From: Paenibacillus profundus
GTDB taxonomy: Bacteria > Bacillota > Bacilli > Paenibacillales > Paenibacillaceae
DNA length: 64,000 nucleotides
NCBI RefSeq assembly: GCF_021369635.1
Contig: NZ_JAJNBZ010000007.1
Span: forward strand, 62,001 to 126,000
Direction: 5' to 3'
Positions within the stretch are counted from its first letter, which is position 1; the number at the start of each line of letters is the position of its first letter. The notes under the pieces were generated by a model that searched no databases, was not told the origin of the DNA, and saw only the letters and a list, made by a program, of their open reading frames with translations. The translations under genes were made by a program, and so were the position numbers. Of the stretch, positions 1 to 8,943 are shown one piece after another.

Positions 1-2
1 TT

Positions 3-658
3 ACCGCGCTGTCGGGCCTGATGAGCGCGCCGCATTGTGTGCTCATGTGCGGAGGGACGATGGCGAGCTTCACCTTAAATGCGAACCAAGGACCGCTTGC
101 CGTAGCAGCCGCTTACAACTTGGGGCGCGTGTGTACGTATACGCTTATTGGCGCCTTCATGGGCCTGATCGGATCGTTCGTCGATGGAGCAGGGGTGTTG
201 ATCGGTCTCCAAGGGATATCCGGAATTATGGGCGGACTCCTTATCATGCTATGGGTGTTCGGCAAAATTACATTGCCTGTCCAGCGCTTCAGCCCGCTGC
301 GGCTGGCCGTTGTCCAGCGTTGGCTCACCAGGCTGCGGGGAAGCAAGGAGCGCTGGACCATCTTGCTCAGCGGGGTGCTATTCGGGTTCATGCCATGCGG
401 CTTGACCTACGCCATGCAAATGAACGCCGCCGCAAGCGGGAACTCATGGAGCGGTGCGGCAATCATGGCCGTGTTCGGCTTAAGCACTTTCCCGACGCTA
501 TTGTCGTTGCCTTGTTCGCCAACCACATACATAAATGGCTGCGCAGTTATATGACGACAGCCGGTAAAGTGTTGGCGGTCATCATCGGCCTGCTGTCGAT
601 ATTGCGGGGCATGGCTGCGAACGGCTGGATTCCCCATCTGTACCCATGGCTGTGGTAG
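3..658 (+). pseudogene. TauE/SafE-type membrane protein, 5' cut by window edge, frameshifted
   Basis: The reading frame is already open at the window edge and carries the SafE/DsbD-like opening His-Cys...Met-Cys-Gly-Gly near position 40, followed by four or five hydrophobic segments and the second family motif GFMPCGLTY near 385-412. Family members of this type are polytopic proteins that often sit beside SCO and YtkA/FixH genes for copper handling in cytochrome oxidase assembly, as here. The frame that reads FGLSTFP stops at 554, while the rest of the family C-terminus (VVALFANHIHKW then a last membrane helix with LLSILRGM) continues in another frame to 658. A single lost base near 492-500 would explain this. 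It could be a real inactivating mutation or an assembly error. Confidence 0.7.
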
Positions 659-682
659 GCCACAGGTGCAGATAGCCGCTTT

Positions 683-1105
683 TCATTGCACGGCCTCAAA
701 TGGATGGACGGCCTCGACCTTTCTTCCGCCGCTATGTACGACGACTAGCATTTCCCACATTCCCGCCATGAGGGGCACGGCCTCTCCCGTGTAAATACCC
801 GGTTCCGCTTCGCTTATCTTGACCTCAATCCGCCCGCACATCATGTGCGGCATCGATAGGGCGGCGCTCATTTTCGCTCCGCTCACCGGCTGTCCGCTGC
901 CGTCACTGAGGCGAATCGACAGCGTGGCTGATGCCAGCATCTGTGGCGGAAACGGTGCGATTTCCGTCTGCAGCTCGACACCTTCCTGCTGCACGGTCAT
1001 CACTGCTTCATATTGAATCGAATCCTTCCACGCATAGCCGGCGCTGATGAGGAGGAGCAGGCTAATGGCGGCGGCTGCGCCAACGATGAATGGTTTCAGC
1101 TTCAT
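683..1105 (-). CDS. YtkA/FixH-like exported protein
   Basis: This 140-residue protein has an N-terminal membrane anchor or signal (hydrophobic AAAAISLLLLISAGYAW) and then a beta-rich extracellular domain. Met/His-rich positions (SMPHMMCG, MAGMWEMLVVVHSGG) resemble the YtkA/FixH domain found next to copper-chaperone genes. I chose the second ATG of MKMKLKP because GGAG lies about 8 bases ahead of it and only 2 bases ahead of the first. It is divergent from the SCO gene and convergent with the SafE-like gene, so the three probably form one copper/cytochrome-oxidase assembly cluster. The exact ligand is not known. Confidence 0.65.
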   Translation of the reverse strand: MKLKPFIVGAAAAISLLLLISAGYAWKDSIQYEAVMTVQQEGVELQTEIAPFPPQMLASATLSIRLSDGSGQPVSGAKMSAALSMPHMMCGRIEVKISEAEPGIYTGEAVPLMAGMWEMLVVVHSGGRKVEAVHPFEAVQ

Positions 1106-1300
1106 TTTCATATCTCCATAAAGGGAATTTGTTAATGTGTATCCGGCTACGGGTTGTACTATGACATATGACATCATTGCATTCAAAACTTACAAATTTG
1201 AACTGTCACAAATTTGTGCGGATGACTAGCCCGATCGAGTCATGCCGTACTTCAGCAATCCGTTACAATGAGACGTAGATTTGGGAAACGGAGGCTGAAC

Positions 1301-1882
1301 ATGAAGAACATACATATCGGATTTGGGATTGTGCTCCTGCTGGCCGTGATCATGTCAGGCTGTTCGGGCAAGGAAAAACCGAATGATTTCGACTGGAAGG
1401 TCAACGCGCTGTCTGCGGTGGATCAGAACGGAAATGCCTTTGCGACCGGAAATATGGCAGGGAAGGTATGGCTGGCGGATTTCATGTTTACAAGCTGTAC
1501 GACGGTGTGTCCGCCAATGACTTACAATTTGACGCAAATCCAGGACATGCTGAAAGGTAAAGGGATTCAAGAGGTGGAGATCGTATCGTTCAGCGTCGAT
1601 CCAAGTGTGGATACACCGGAGAAGCTGAAGCAATTCATCGGGAAATATGAGGCGGACACGAGCAGTTGGCGGCTCGTTACGGGATACGACCAGAAGACGA
1701 TTGAGCAATTCAGCCGTGATTCCTTCAAGACGCTTGTGCTGAAGACGGAGGATTCGGATCAGGTGACGCACGGCACTTCCTTTTTTCTGGTCGACCAGTC
1801 GGGAACGGTATTGACGAAATACGATGGCCTGGAGCCGGATCATGACAAGATCGCAGCGGACGTGCGGGCTTTATTGGATTAA
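1301..1882 (+). CDS. SCO1/SenC family copper chaperone lipoprotein
   Basis: A 193-residue thioredoxin-fold protein that delivers copper to the CuA site of cytochrome c oxidase. It begins with a lipoprotein signal (lipobox MSGC, lipidated Cys21), so it should sit on the outer face of the membrane. The copper-binding CTTVC motif is at residues 66-70, and the conserved distal His is in VTHGTSFFL near the C-terminus. Start chosen at the ATG preceded by GGAGG at about 7 bases; an upstream in-frame ATG at 1268 lacks a ribosome site. Neighbouring YtkA-like and SafE-like genes fit the same role. Family function is well established; the target oxidase lies outside the window. Confidence 0.92.
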   Translation: MKNIHIGFGIVLLLAVIMSGCSGKEKPNDFDWKVNALSAVDQNGNAFATGNMAGKVWLADFMFTSCTTVCPPMTYNLTQIQDMLKGKGIQEVEIVSFSVDPSVDTPEKLKQFIGKYEADTSSWRLVTGYDQKTIEQFSRDSFKTLVLKTEDSDQVTHGTSFFLVDQSGTVLTKYDGLEPDHDKIAADVRALLD

Positions 1883-2026
1883 TTGCGCATCAACGGCATG
1901 ACGGACGTTTCGGCTAGGCTCACGTTGATTCGCACGGTCGTCGACAAGCTGTATACGAACGTGGATTGGTCCATCGAAATGGAGGAAGGCTTGGATACCG
2001 GTAAGAGGATACAATGACGCTTGCTA

Positions 2027-2035
2027 TGTTATAAT
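2027..2035 (+). promoter_or_regulatory. extended -10 promoter for gpmA
   Basis: TGTTATAAT is a perfect TATAAT preceded by the TGn extension, about 48 bases ahead of the gpmA start. No good -35 is visible, which is usual for extended -10 promoters. Confidence 0.5.
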
Positions 2036-2082
2036 GAAATGAGTACAGACTAGATATTGCATGGACAGATAGGAGGATACAT

Positions 2083-2814
2083 ATGCCGAAAATCGTGCTT
2101 ATTCGTCATGGCCAGAGTGTGTGGAATCTAGAAAACCGATTCACCGGATGGACGGACGTCGACTTGTCGGATCAAGGGCTGCGCGAAGCACGGGAAGCGG
2201 GAGAAATCCTGAAGAAGAACGGATTTGCGTTCGATATCGCTTATACTTCCGTGCTTAAACGGGCGATTCGTACCCTGTGGATTGTGCTGCATGAAATGAA
2301 CCAAATGTGGATTCCCGTCCATAAGACCTGGATGTTGAACGAGCGTCACTACGGTGCGCTGCAAGGCTTGAACAAGGCGGAAACCGCCGCGAAATATGGT
2401 GAAGAACAGGTGCATTTATGGAGAAGGTCGGTCGAAGTAAGACCGCCTGCCTTGGATAAGAGTGATTCGAGATACGAAGCGTTCGCTCCTCAGTACCAAG
2501 AATTGCAGGAAGGGGAGTTCCCTCTCACTGAAAATTTGGAGGACACGGAACGAAGAGCGCTCAAATATTGGCACGACACGATTGTACCTTCGATTCAAGC
2601 GGGCAAGCGAGTCATCATCTCTGCGCACGGGAACACGTTACGGGCGCTCGTCAAATATTTGGATGACATTCCTGCAGACGGTATCTCCAACTTGAACATA
2701 CCTACAGGTGTACCGCTCGTATATGAATTGGATGACAATCTGAAGCCAATTAAACATTATTATATAGGGAATGAAGGACCGTTGCCTGAAGGAAGCGTAG
2801 CCAAACATATCTAG
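2083..2814 (+). CDS. gpmA: 2,3-bisphosphoglycerate-dependent phosphoglycerate mutase
   Basis: A 243-residue histidine phosphatase superfamily enzyme that interconverts 3- and 2-phosphoglycerate in glycolysis. The phospho-accepting His is in the LIRHGQS motif (His9), followed by the diagnostic [19 protein letters not shown] region. The second catalytic His is in [14 protein letters not shown]. Length is close to the usual 247-250. AGGAGG lies 7 bases before the ATG. It is transcribed alone, with an extended -10 promoter in front and a terminator immediately behind. Many Firmicutes use the cofactor-independent enzyme instead or as well, so this may be a second mutase in the cell. Confidence 0.95.
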   Translation: MPKIVLIRHGQSVWNLENRFTGWTDVDLSDQGLREAREAGEILKKNGFAFDIAYTSVLKRAIRTLWIVLHEMNQMWIPVHKTWMLNERHYGALQGLNKAETAAKYGEEQVHLWRRSVEVRPPALDKSDSRYEAFAPQYQELQEGEFPLTENLEDTERRALKYWHDTIVPSIQAGKRVIISAHGNTLRALVKYLDDIPADGISNLNIPTGVPLVYELDDNLKPIKHYYIGNEGPLPEGSVAKHI

Positions 2815-2835
2815 TGACGTCATGTCATAATATTG

Positions 2836-2862
2836 GGGAGAGCCGCACGTGGCTCTCCTTTG
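2836..2862 (+). terminator. intrinsic terminator after gpmA
   Basis: GGAGAGCC pairs with GGCTCTCC across a six-base loop (2837-2858), followed by TTTG. Confidence 0.75.
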
Positions 2863-2877
2863 TCGTGATTACAGGCT

Positions 2878-3174
2878 TTAGCGGTAAACGCTTATGTACA
2901 GAATGAGCGCCGCTATGATGCTGGGCAGACCAAGCAGCCATAGGGTCACGTTCAACCGCAACCGTCGTTGTTCATCCTCCGCGGTATCATATTCTTGATT
3001 GAACCGCTGATAGTTCGCATCGCTGAAGGTGCCGGACAGCAGTCCGGCAATTGCCCATAGACCGAGACCGATAGAGCCGCTGCCGACGAACATTTGGTGA
3101 AGATTCCCCCAAATCAAACAATATATTGCTGTAACGATGACGATAAGCAGCCCGAGATTAATCCGTTTCGCCAT
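2878..3174 (-). CDS. small membrane protein (DUF5316-like)
   Basis: A 98-residue protein with three predicted membrane segments: the N-terminal LLIVIVTAIYCLIWG, a middle GSIGLGLWAIAGLLSGTF, and a C-terminal LPSIIAALILYIS. The acidic/polar stretch in between (NQEYDTAEDEQRRLR) and the GLGLWAIAGLLSG core resemble Bacillus DUF5316 proteins as I remember them. Nothing catalytic is visible. It is convergent with gpmA and transcribed alone. Function is unknown. Confidence 0.6.
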   Translation of the reverse strand: MAKRINLGLLIVIVTAIYCLIWGNLHQMFVGSGSIGLGLWAIAGLLSGTFSDANYQRFNQEYDTAEDEQRRLRLNVTLWLLGLPSIIAALILYISVYR

Positions 3175-3331
3175 ATTTCTCCCCTCGGTGTCTCAATTTA
3201 TCCCAAAGCTCTATTATACTTAAATATGGGTAATAGTGGAATGTAAAAAGTGAGTGCAAGCATAACGAAGCCAACGCCGGGACACGATAAAATGGAAAAT
3301 AGCAGGGAAACGATGGAAGGAAGAGATTCAC

Positions 3332-4249
3332 ATGTTCGATTGCATCATTATTGGCGGCGGAATTGCTGGCCTGCAGGCTGCGATTCAGCTTGGACGCTAT
3401 GAGCATCGCGTGCTCGTCATCGATTCGGGGACCGGACGTTCTACATTATGCCGCCGGTACCGCAACATTCTGGGCTGGCCCGACGGTGTTGCAGGGGATG
3501 AGCTGCGCCGGCTCGGACGAATACAAGCGGATACACTCGGTGTTCACTTCGTCACTGGCAAAGCCGGATCCGCAGGCGGAAGTGAGGAAGAAGGGTTCTT
3601 CGTCATAGTCGGCGATGGAGCGGATAGGGAGAGGTATCGGGCACGTACGCTGCTGCTTGCCACTGGCATCATGGAGCGGCTCCCTCCAGTTCCCGGACTG
3701 CGCGAATGTCTTGGCCTGACGCTCTACGTATGTCCGGACTGTGACGGTTATGAGGTCCGCAACCGCCGCACTGTCGTAATCGGAGCAGGCAACACCGGTG
3801 CCGAGATGGCATTGACCCTCCGCAGCCGAACGAACGAATTAATTTATATCAATCATGAGCGCACTGCAATTAAAGATGAAATGTACCGTGAACTCAATGA
3901 GAACGGAATCCCCGTCATGCATGAACAAATGAGCGAAATCACGGTTGCTGGAGATGGAGAGATGACCGGAGTAAAGCTCGTACAGGGCGGGTTTATCGAG
4001 GCGGAGCGGGGATTTGTCGCCTTTGGCGGCAATGCCGTCCATACGGATCTGGCGACGGAACTGGGGGTTGAACGGCTTGAGAATAAGCACATCCCGACAG
4101 ATCCGCGCAGCAAGATGACCAATGTTCCGGGAGTGTGGGCAATTGGCGATATTGGCGTACATTCCGAACAGGCCACGATCGCAATGGGGGAAGGAGCGCA
4201 AGCGGCGATATGGATCCATAAGTCGCTCGTACGCCGTCGGGGAAGCTGA
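3332..4249 (+). CDS. thioredoxin-reductase-like FAD/NAD(P) oxidoreductase
   Basis: A 305-residue flavoprotein. An N-terminal FAD dinucleotide fold (IIIGGGIAGLQAA) starts at residue 6, a redox-active CPDC pair lies at residues 134-137, a second nucleotide fold (VVIGAGNTGAEMA) follows near residue 149, and the C-terminal FAD contact reads VWAIGDIG. This is the low-molecular-weight thioredoxin reductase architecture, in which NADPH reduces FAD and then the disulfide. No thioredoxin gene is adjacent and the sequence differs from housekeeping TrxB, so its partner may be another thiol protein. AGGAAG ahead of the ATG supports the start. Confidence 0.85.
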   Translation: MFDCIIIGGGIAGLQAAIQLGRYEHRVLVIDSGTGRSTLCRRYRNILGWPDGVAGDELRRLGRIQADTLGVHFVTGKAGSAGGSEEEGFFVIVGDGADRERYRARTLLLATGIMERLPPVPGLRECLGLTLYVCPDCDGYEVRNRRTVVIGAGNTGAEMALTLRSRTNELIYINHERTAIKDEMYRELNENGIPVMHEQMSEITVAGDGEMTGVKLVQGGFIEAERGFVAFGGNAVHTDLATELGVERLENKHIPTDPRSKMTNVPGVWAIGDIGVHSEQATIAMGEGAQAAIWIHKSLVRRRGS

Positions 4250-4392
4250 GAGAGCTTTTTCATTCGCCCCTTTCATTTTTTCAACACTTAATAGAGGAGC
4301 AGCAAATGCGGATTGCTTTTGGGGACGAGATAAGTGTACATTAAGAGAATATACGTCTTCAGCAATGATTGCTTTCAAGGAGGAATAAATAC

Positions 4393-5472
4393 ATGACTGA
4401 ACGCATGCTTGTATTTGTCGGTTCGTATGCGGAAGCATCCGATCCAGGGGTATACGTCTATGAATTTAAAGAAGAAACAGGAGAGCTCACGCTGCAGAAT
4501 CAAGTGTCGGGATTGAAGAATCCGACATTTCTAAATGTGAATGTGCCAGATGCAAAGCTGTATTCCATTGCAGAAGGTCAGTCGGAAGCGGGCGTGAAGA
4601 CGGGTGAAGCGGTATGCTTCTCCATCGACCCTGCTCAAGCGAAGCTGCAGGAGTTGAACCGTGCGCTCGCTGTCGATGCTCCGACTTGTCATATTCAACG
4701 CGATGCGGACAACCGTTACCTATTAGTAGCTAGCTATCACGGCGGCAGAGTAGGACTCGTTGCGCTTCAAGCAGACGGTCTGATCGGCGAGCAGCTAGAC
4801 GTCAAGCAGCATGAAGGCCATGGACCACATCCGGAACGGCAAGATCAGCCGCATCCGCATTCGGTGTTCTTCAGCCCGGATAACCGGTATTTGTTCGTAT
4901 CGGATCTCGGCATTGATTGTATTCGCGCATATACAATTGATAAGGAACGCAATGTGCTGCAATGGCACGGGGATACGGAAGTCCAGCCGGGCGCGGGTCC
5001 GCGTCATTTGACCTTCCATCCGAACGGGGAACTCGTCTATGTTATTAATGAAGTGAATTCTACCATTACGTCCTTCCGTTACGATGCAGAAGCGGGCCGT
5101 TTACATACGATTGAAACCGTTCCGACACTGCCGACTGATTTTATAGGAGATAATTCTTGCGCGGAAATTACGGTATCTGAGAACGGAAAATATTTATACG
5201 GTTCGAATCGGGGGCACGACAGCATCGTCGTATACACCATCGATTCCGACTCTGGACGATTGACGCTTGTGGAGCACGTGTCCACGGAAGGCAAGCATCC
5301 GCGTCACTTTGCTTTGACGCCGGGAGGACGATTCCTGATCGCCGCCAATCGCGATACGAACAATATTGCGATATTCCGGGTTGATGAAGCGACAGGCAAG
5401 CTGCAATATACCGGCAGTTCGGTTCAGGTTTCGAAGCCAGTGTGCGTGAAGCCAGTCATATTTGCGGTGTGA
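4393..5472 (+). CDS. lactonase family beta-propeller (6-phosphogluconolactonase-type)
   Basis: A 359-residue seven-bladed propeller of the YkgB/YbhE lactonase family. Typical repeats recur (PTFLNV, HPHSVFFSPDNRYLFVSDLGID, GPRHLTFHPNGELVYVINE, GKHPRHFALTPGGRFLIAANRDTNNI). The family hydrolyses 6-phosphogluconolactone in the oxidative pentose phosphate pathway, though some members act on other lactones. Start set at the ATG behind AAGGAGG; an in-frame upstream codon at 4369 has no ribosome site. It is a single gene between the TrxB-like gene and a terminator. Confidence 0.85.
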   Translation: MTERMLVFVGSYAEASDPGVYVYEFKEETGELTLQNQVSGLKNPTFLNVNVPDAKLYSIAEGQSEAGVKTGEAVCFSIDPAQAKLQELNRALAVDAPTCHIQRDADNRYLLVASYHGGRVGLVALQADGLIGEQLDVKQHEGHGPHPERQDQPHPHSVFFSPDNRYLFVSDLGIDCIRAYTIDKERNVLQWHGDTEVQPGAGPRHLTFHPNGELVYVINEVNSTITSFRYDAEAGRLHTIETVPTLPTDFIGDNSCAEITVSENGKYLYGSNRGHDSIVVYTIDSDSGRLTLVEHVSTEGKHPRHFALTPGGRFLIAANRDTNNIAIFRVDEATGKLQYTGSSVQVSKPVCVKPVIFAV

Positions 5473-5521
5473 TAGATATTTCACTTTAACCTTAAACTGA
5501 TTTCGATTCGAGATAGCTTGT

Positions 5522-5550
5522 GCGGACAACCAATATGTTGTCCGCTTTTT
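5522..5550 (+). terminator. intrinsic terminator after the lactonase gene
   Basis: GCGGACAAC and GTTGTCCGC form a perfect 9-bp stem with a 6-base loop, followed by TTTTT. Confidence 0.85.
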
Positions 5551-5658
5551 ATTTTGGACTGAACTATACTATGTGACATAGCAATGACACATACAATCGA
5601 TTACATGGAGGAACGATTGGTATCAGAAGCAGGTAGAAAATAACAAAGGGTTTCACTT

Positions 5659-5686
5659 TTGAAACAAAAACGTATATTATTATATT
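5659..5686 (+). promoter_or_regulatory. SigA-type promoter of the Rieske gene
   Basis: TTGAAA (5659-5664) and TATATT (5681-5686) are 16 bases apart. The expected start of transcription is near 5693, just ahead of the PerR-like box. Confidence 0.5.
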
Positions 5687-5701
5687 GTAGGAAATATCTT
5701 A

Positions 5702-5716
5702 TTATAATGATTATAT
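5702..5716 (+). promoter_or_regulatory. PerR-like operator
   Basis: TTATAATGATTATAT matches the Bacillus PerR box TTATAATnATTATAA at 13 of 14 fixed positions. It matches the Fur box less well. It lies just downstream of the predicted start site and 31 bases before the Rieske start codon, a position suited to repression. Confidence 0.55.
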
Positions 5717-5746
5717 TATAGGAATGATGCTAGAGGAGGGACTGCA

Positions 5747-7492
5747 TTGACGAACTGGGTTCGCGCAGGTGCACTTGAAGATCTAAAGCAGGAAGGCGCA
5801 AAGGTTATTAAGGGCGGCATCGCCGTATTCTATTATGAGCAGAAGGTATATGCGGTGGATAACCGCTGCCCTCATATGGGATTTCCGCTCCATATGGGAA
5901 GCTTATGCGACGGCATTCTTACGTGTCATTGGCACCATGCGCGCTTTGACGTGTGCAGCGGAGGGACGCTGGATCCTTGGGCGGACGATGTGCCGACCTA
6001 TCCCGTCAAGCTGGAAGCGGGAGAAATCTATGTCAATCCGAAGCCGCTGACCAAGGGCCAAACGGAAAGACACTTCCAGCGGCTGCATGAGGGAATGGAG
6101 CAGAATCTGGCGCTCGTCATCGCCAAGTCTGTCGTTGCCTTGGTTGAAGCTGGCGTGCCTGATGCACAGATCGCCCGAGTGGGATTGGAGTACGGAGCAA
6201 CGTACCGTTCGGGTGGATGGGGCTCTGGGTTGACCATTCTTGCAGCTATGGTCAACATCCTGCCGAAGCTAGAGCATTATAACCGAATACTGGCACTCTA
6301 TCACGGTCTTAGACGCGTCGCTGCTGATTGTTCAGGTCGGCCGCCGAGGTTTCTTATGCAAGCGCTTCCGAATAGTGGCGTATCTACAGATAGGCTGACA
6401 TCTTGGTATCGTCAATGTATCGAAGTTCGCGATACACAAGGGGCAGAACGCGTGCTGCTCACTGCGATCCGGAGTGGTGCCGACAAGCGGGCCATCCTGG
6501 ACATGATGCTGACAGCGGCAACGGACCATTTTTATCTGGATGGCGGCCATACGTTCGATTTTCATAATAAAGCGTTTGAAATGCTGGAGAAGGCAGGCGA
6601 TGAGCTGGCAGAGCGTGTGCTTGCTTCCTTGGTCCCGCTGCTCAGCAATCCTTCGCGAAGCGAAGAACGGCACAGCTGGCAGCATCCGATTAATCTGGTT
6701 GCTCCGCTGCATCAAGCATTTGAAGCGCTGCCGAAGCTGAGGGAACGCAGCACTGAACAACATGACGAGTTGGACGAGGAGCAATTCATTCATCAACTGC
6801 TCGGTGATCAGCCGCTTGCCGCGCTTGCTGCCATCACACAAGCATTGCAAGGCGGAGTGGCACCCGTTCACATAGCGCGCCTCGTGACACTCGCTGCTGC
6901 AGAGCGAATCAACCGGTTCCATACGCAAAATGATTTCGGAGACTGGATCGCAGTGTTGCATACGTTTACACATGCTCATGCCGTGCATGAAAGCTTGCTT
7001 CGCGGAGCAAACGATCTTACGATCCGTGCGGTCTATTATGCGGCCGTCAGCATATACCTTGACCGCTTCCTCAACATTCCCGCCGCATCGCCACCGACAG
7101 CTGAGAAGTATGGCAGCTATGGCTACACGACTGACTTAAGCGAGCTGCTGGATCTAATGAATCAACGCCAACAAGTTGCAGAAGCTGCTAACTGGGTCGC
7201 ACATTACCTCGATCAAGGAGGCAATGTCGATTCGTTATTCAACACGTTGGGCCACTCATTGCTGCGTGAGGACGCCGAGTTCCACTCCTTCCAAATGATC
7301 GAAGCCGCCATCAAGGAATATGATCAATGGTCGAACATTACCGGCCCGCTTGCGAATCGGGCAAAAAGAACGATGATTCTGGCACTGACCCGCTATTTGG
7401 CTGCACATGCTCCGACTGCGCGCGAGCAGTCACACATCGCACGCATTGCGTGGCGATTACAGCGTGGAGAACGGCTGTTCAAAGACGAATAA
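5747..7492 (+). CDS. Rieske [2Fe-2S] protein with long helical C-terminal domain
   Basis: A 581-residue protein. Residues 1-105 are a Rieske ferredoxin domain with both cluster-binding boxes, Cys41-x-His43 and Cys60-x2-His63 (CPHMGFPLHMG ... CHWHHARFD). The remaining ~475 residues look mostly helical and contain many histidines, for example GGHTFDFHNKAFEMLE, VLHTFTHAHAVHE and LGHSLLREDAEFH. These could bind a metal, but I do not recognise a family with certainty; a resemblance to questin-oxidase-like proteins is possible. Start is the TTG preceded by GAGGAGGG at 7 bases. The promoter carries a PerR-like box, which suggests peroxide or iron control. The next gene is a decayed PhyH-HEAT gene, perhaps once its partner. 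Confidence 0.8.
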   Translation: MTNWVRAGALEDLKQEGAKVIKGGIAVFYYEQKVYAVDNRCPHMGFPLHMGSLCDGILTCHWHHARFDVCSGGTLDPWADDVPTYPVKLEAGEIYVNPKPLTKGQTERHFQRLHEGMEQNLALVIAKSVVALVEAGVPDAQIARVGLEYGATYRSGGWGSGLTILAAMVNILPKLEHYNRILALYHGLRRVAADCSGRPPRFLMQALPNSGVSTDRLTSWYRQCIEVRDTQGAERVLLTAIRSGADKRAILDMMLTAATDHFYLDGGHTFDFHNKAFEMLEKAGDELAERVLASLVPLLSNPSRSEERHSWQHPINLVAPLHQAFEALPKLRERSTEQHDELDEEQFIHQLLGDQPLAALAAITQALQGGVAPVHIARLVTLAAAERINRFHTQNDFGDWIAVLHTFTHAHAVHESLLRGANDLTIRAVYYAAVSIYLDRFLNIPAASPPTAEKYGSYGYTTDLSELLDLMNQRQQVAEAANWVAHYLDQGGNVDSLFNTLGHSLLREDAEFHSFQMIEAAIKEYDQWSNITGPLANRAKRTMILALTRYLAAHAPTAREQSHIARIAWRLQRGERLFKDE

Positions 7493-7647
7493 GTGACCTG
7501 TCAATTCTGATCCAATACAACAAAATCCTTCAAATCTTAGTATTTTGCAAAAGAACGTTAGCATCGTCTATGTATTATTCCACACCTTTTTTTTACCATT
7601 AAGGAAAGTTTCATACGAATCACATGCTAAGGAGGTAGTGGATCAGG

Positions 7648-8737
7648 ATGTGTGACAACCCGCTATTGCTCACGGATGAGCAAATGAGAAAATTTATTAC
7701 TGAAGGGTTTCTGATGTTGCAGACCGATTTGCCGGAGCAATTCCATCAGCAGCTGACAGAGCAGTTGAACCTGGTGTATGAGCAAGAAGGCAATCCCGGA
7801 AATAACTTGCTGCCACGGATAAGGGAACTGCAGAAGGTGTTCTTACGATATTTGGCACCGTTCCACTCCGAACGTACTCGGCCAGCACCGGTACATGTTG
7901 AAATTTGAATTTATGCGTATGGTAGCACCACAAGCCCCAAGTTGGAATAATAAGGAGGATGCTTGGAGGAAGCCCGCCGTCCTCAATACTCCGATTGCGG
8001 AGCATGAGGTCATGTGGAAGGAATCATGGAACTGGCTGTCGGGACAAATCGGCAGTATCGCGAATACGGTTACTGGCAATGCAGAGACGGTATGTCTCCT
8101 TGGGGCTGAACTGGAGCAATCGGATGAACCAGCGGCACTCAATGCAGCGTATGAGCTTGCATGTCTTGGACAGCAAGGCGTAGAAGAGCTGTTGAAGGGG
8201 CTCCGGCATGACAGCATCCCAGTGTCGCGGATTGCGGCATACGGATTATCAGCTGCGGGTGCAGACGCCGTACCCGGTTTAATCGCCGCCTTAAGCGATA
8301 AGCGGAAGGAGACGATCGTTCATGCTGTTTTTGCGCTCGGAGAATTGCGTCAGCTTGCGTCACAGTCCATTCCGACCATGGTTGGTCTGCTTGACCATTC
8401 ATCTGTGACGATTCGACGCACCGTAGTTGATGCACTGGGAATGATCGAAACGCCAGCGGAGGACGTCGTGCAGGGATTAATTCAATGTTTGCATGATACC
8501 GATGTGCAAGTGCGGTTCATGACCGGGCTGTCCTTGGCCCGTCTGGGTTCTGCTGCCGAGACAGCCGTAGCTGAGTTGGAGAAGGCACTGGAAGATGATA
8601 ACCGTTACGTCCGTGCCCATGCGTTGGAAGCGCTTCGATACATTGGAACAGACCAGGCGAAGGACGTGCTGATTCAATCGTTGTTCAACTCGCGTTGGTG
8701 TTCCACGACGACAGCAGTCAATTCGTTCTACCCTTGA
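7648..8737 (+). pseudogene. PhyH (phytanoyl-CoA dioxygenase)-HEAT-repeat fusion, decayed
   Basis: The first frame (7648-7908) encodes the start of a PhyH-type Fe(II)/2-oxoglutarate dioxygenase (LTDEQMRKFITEGFLMLQTDLP). The second frame picks up at about 7886 with the strand that normally ends such a domain (RYMLKFEFMRM) and runs to 8737 through roughly six HEAT repeats (IPVSRIAAYGLSAAGADAVPGL and similar). The central catalytic segment that should hold the HxD...H iron ligands is missing altogether. The two halves are joined in different frames near 7870-7890. The simplest reading is an internal deletion of some hundreds of bases. The HEAT half could still be made from ATG 7895, but no good ribosome site precedes it. 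Confidence 0.7.
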
Positions 8738-8807
8738 TTGTAAGATTCTGATGCATTGGCCCTCAATCAACCGATCGGAGCTTCGATAATTTAGTCCGGA
8801 TACGTTG

Positions 8808-8837
8808 AGCCCAGGCGTTGGATGCCTGGGCTTTGTC
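8808..8837 (+). terminator. terminator-like hairpin after the PhyH-HEAT locus
   Basis: AGCCCAGGC pairs with GCCTGGGCT across a 7-base loop (8808-8832). The T tract is weak (TTGTC), so it may be an inefficient terminator. Confidence 0.5.
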
Positions 8838-8943
8838 GCGTACTAGCTCTAATCTGCAGTGCTTCGATGCGGTCAATGAGTGGGGAGACGACGATGCGCT
8901 GCAGCAAAGCTTTGAGGATGTTGTAGCCATAACGTCTCGATTG

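Noticed and set aside
1898..2017. 39-codon frame between SCO1 and gpmA (MTDVSARLTLIRTVVDKLYTNVDW...)
   Set aside because: It reads like protein but is too short, has no ribosome site and no recognisable family; perhaps an old remnant.
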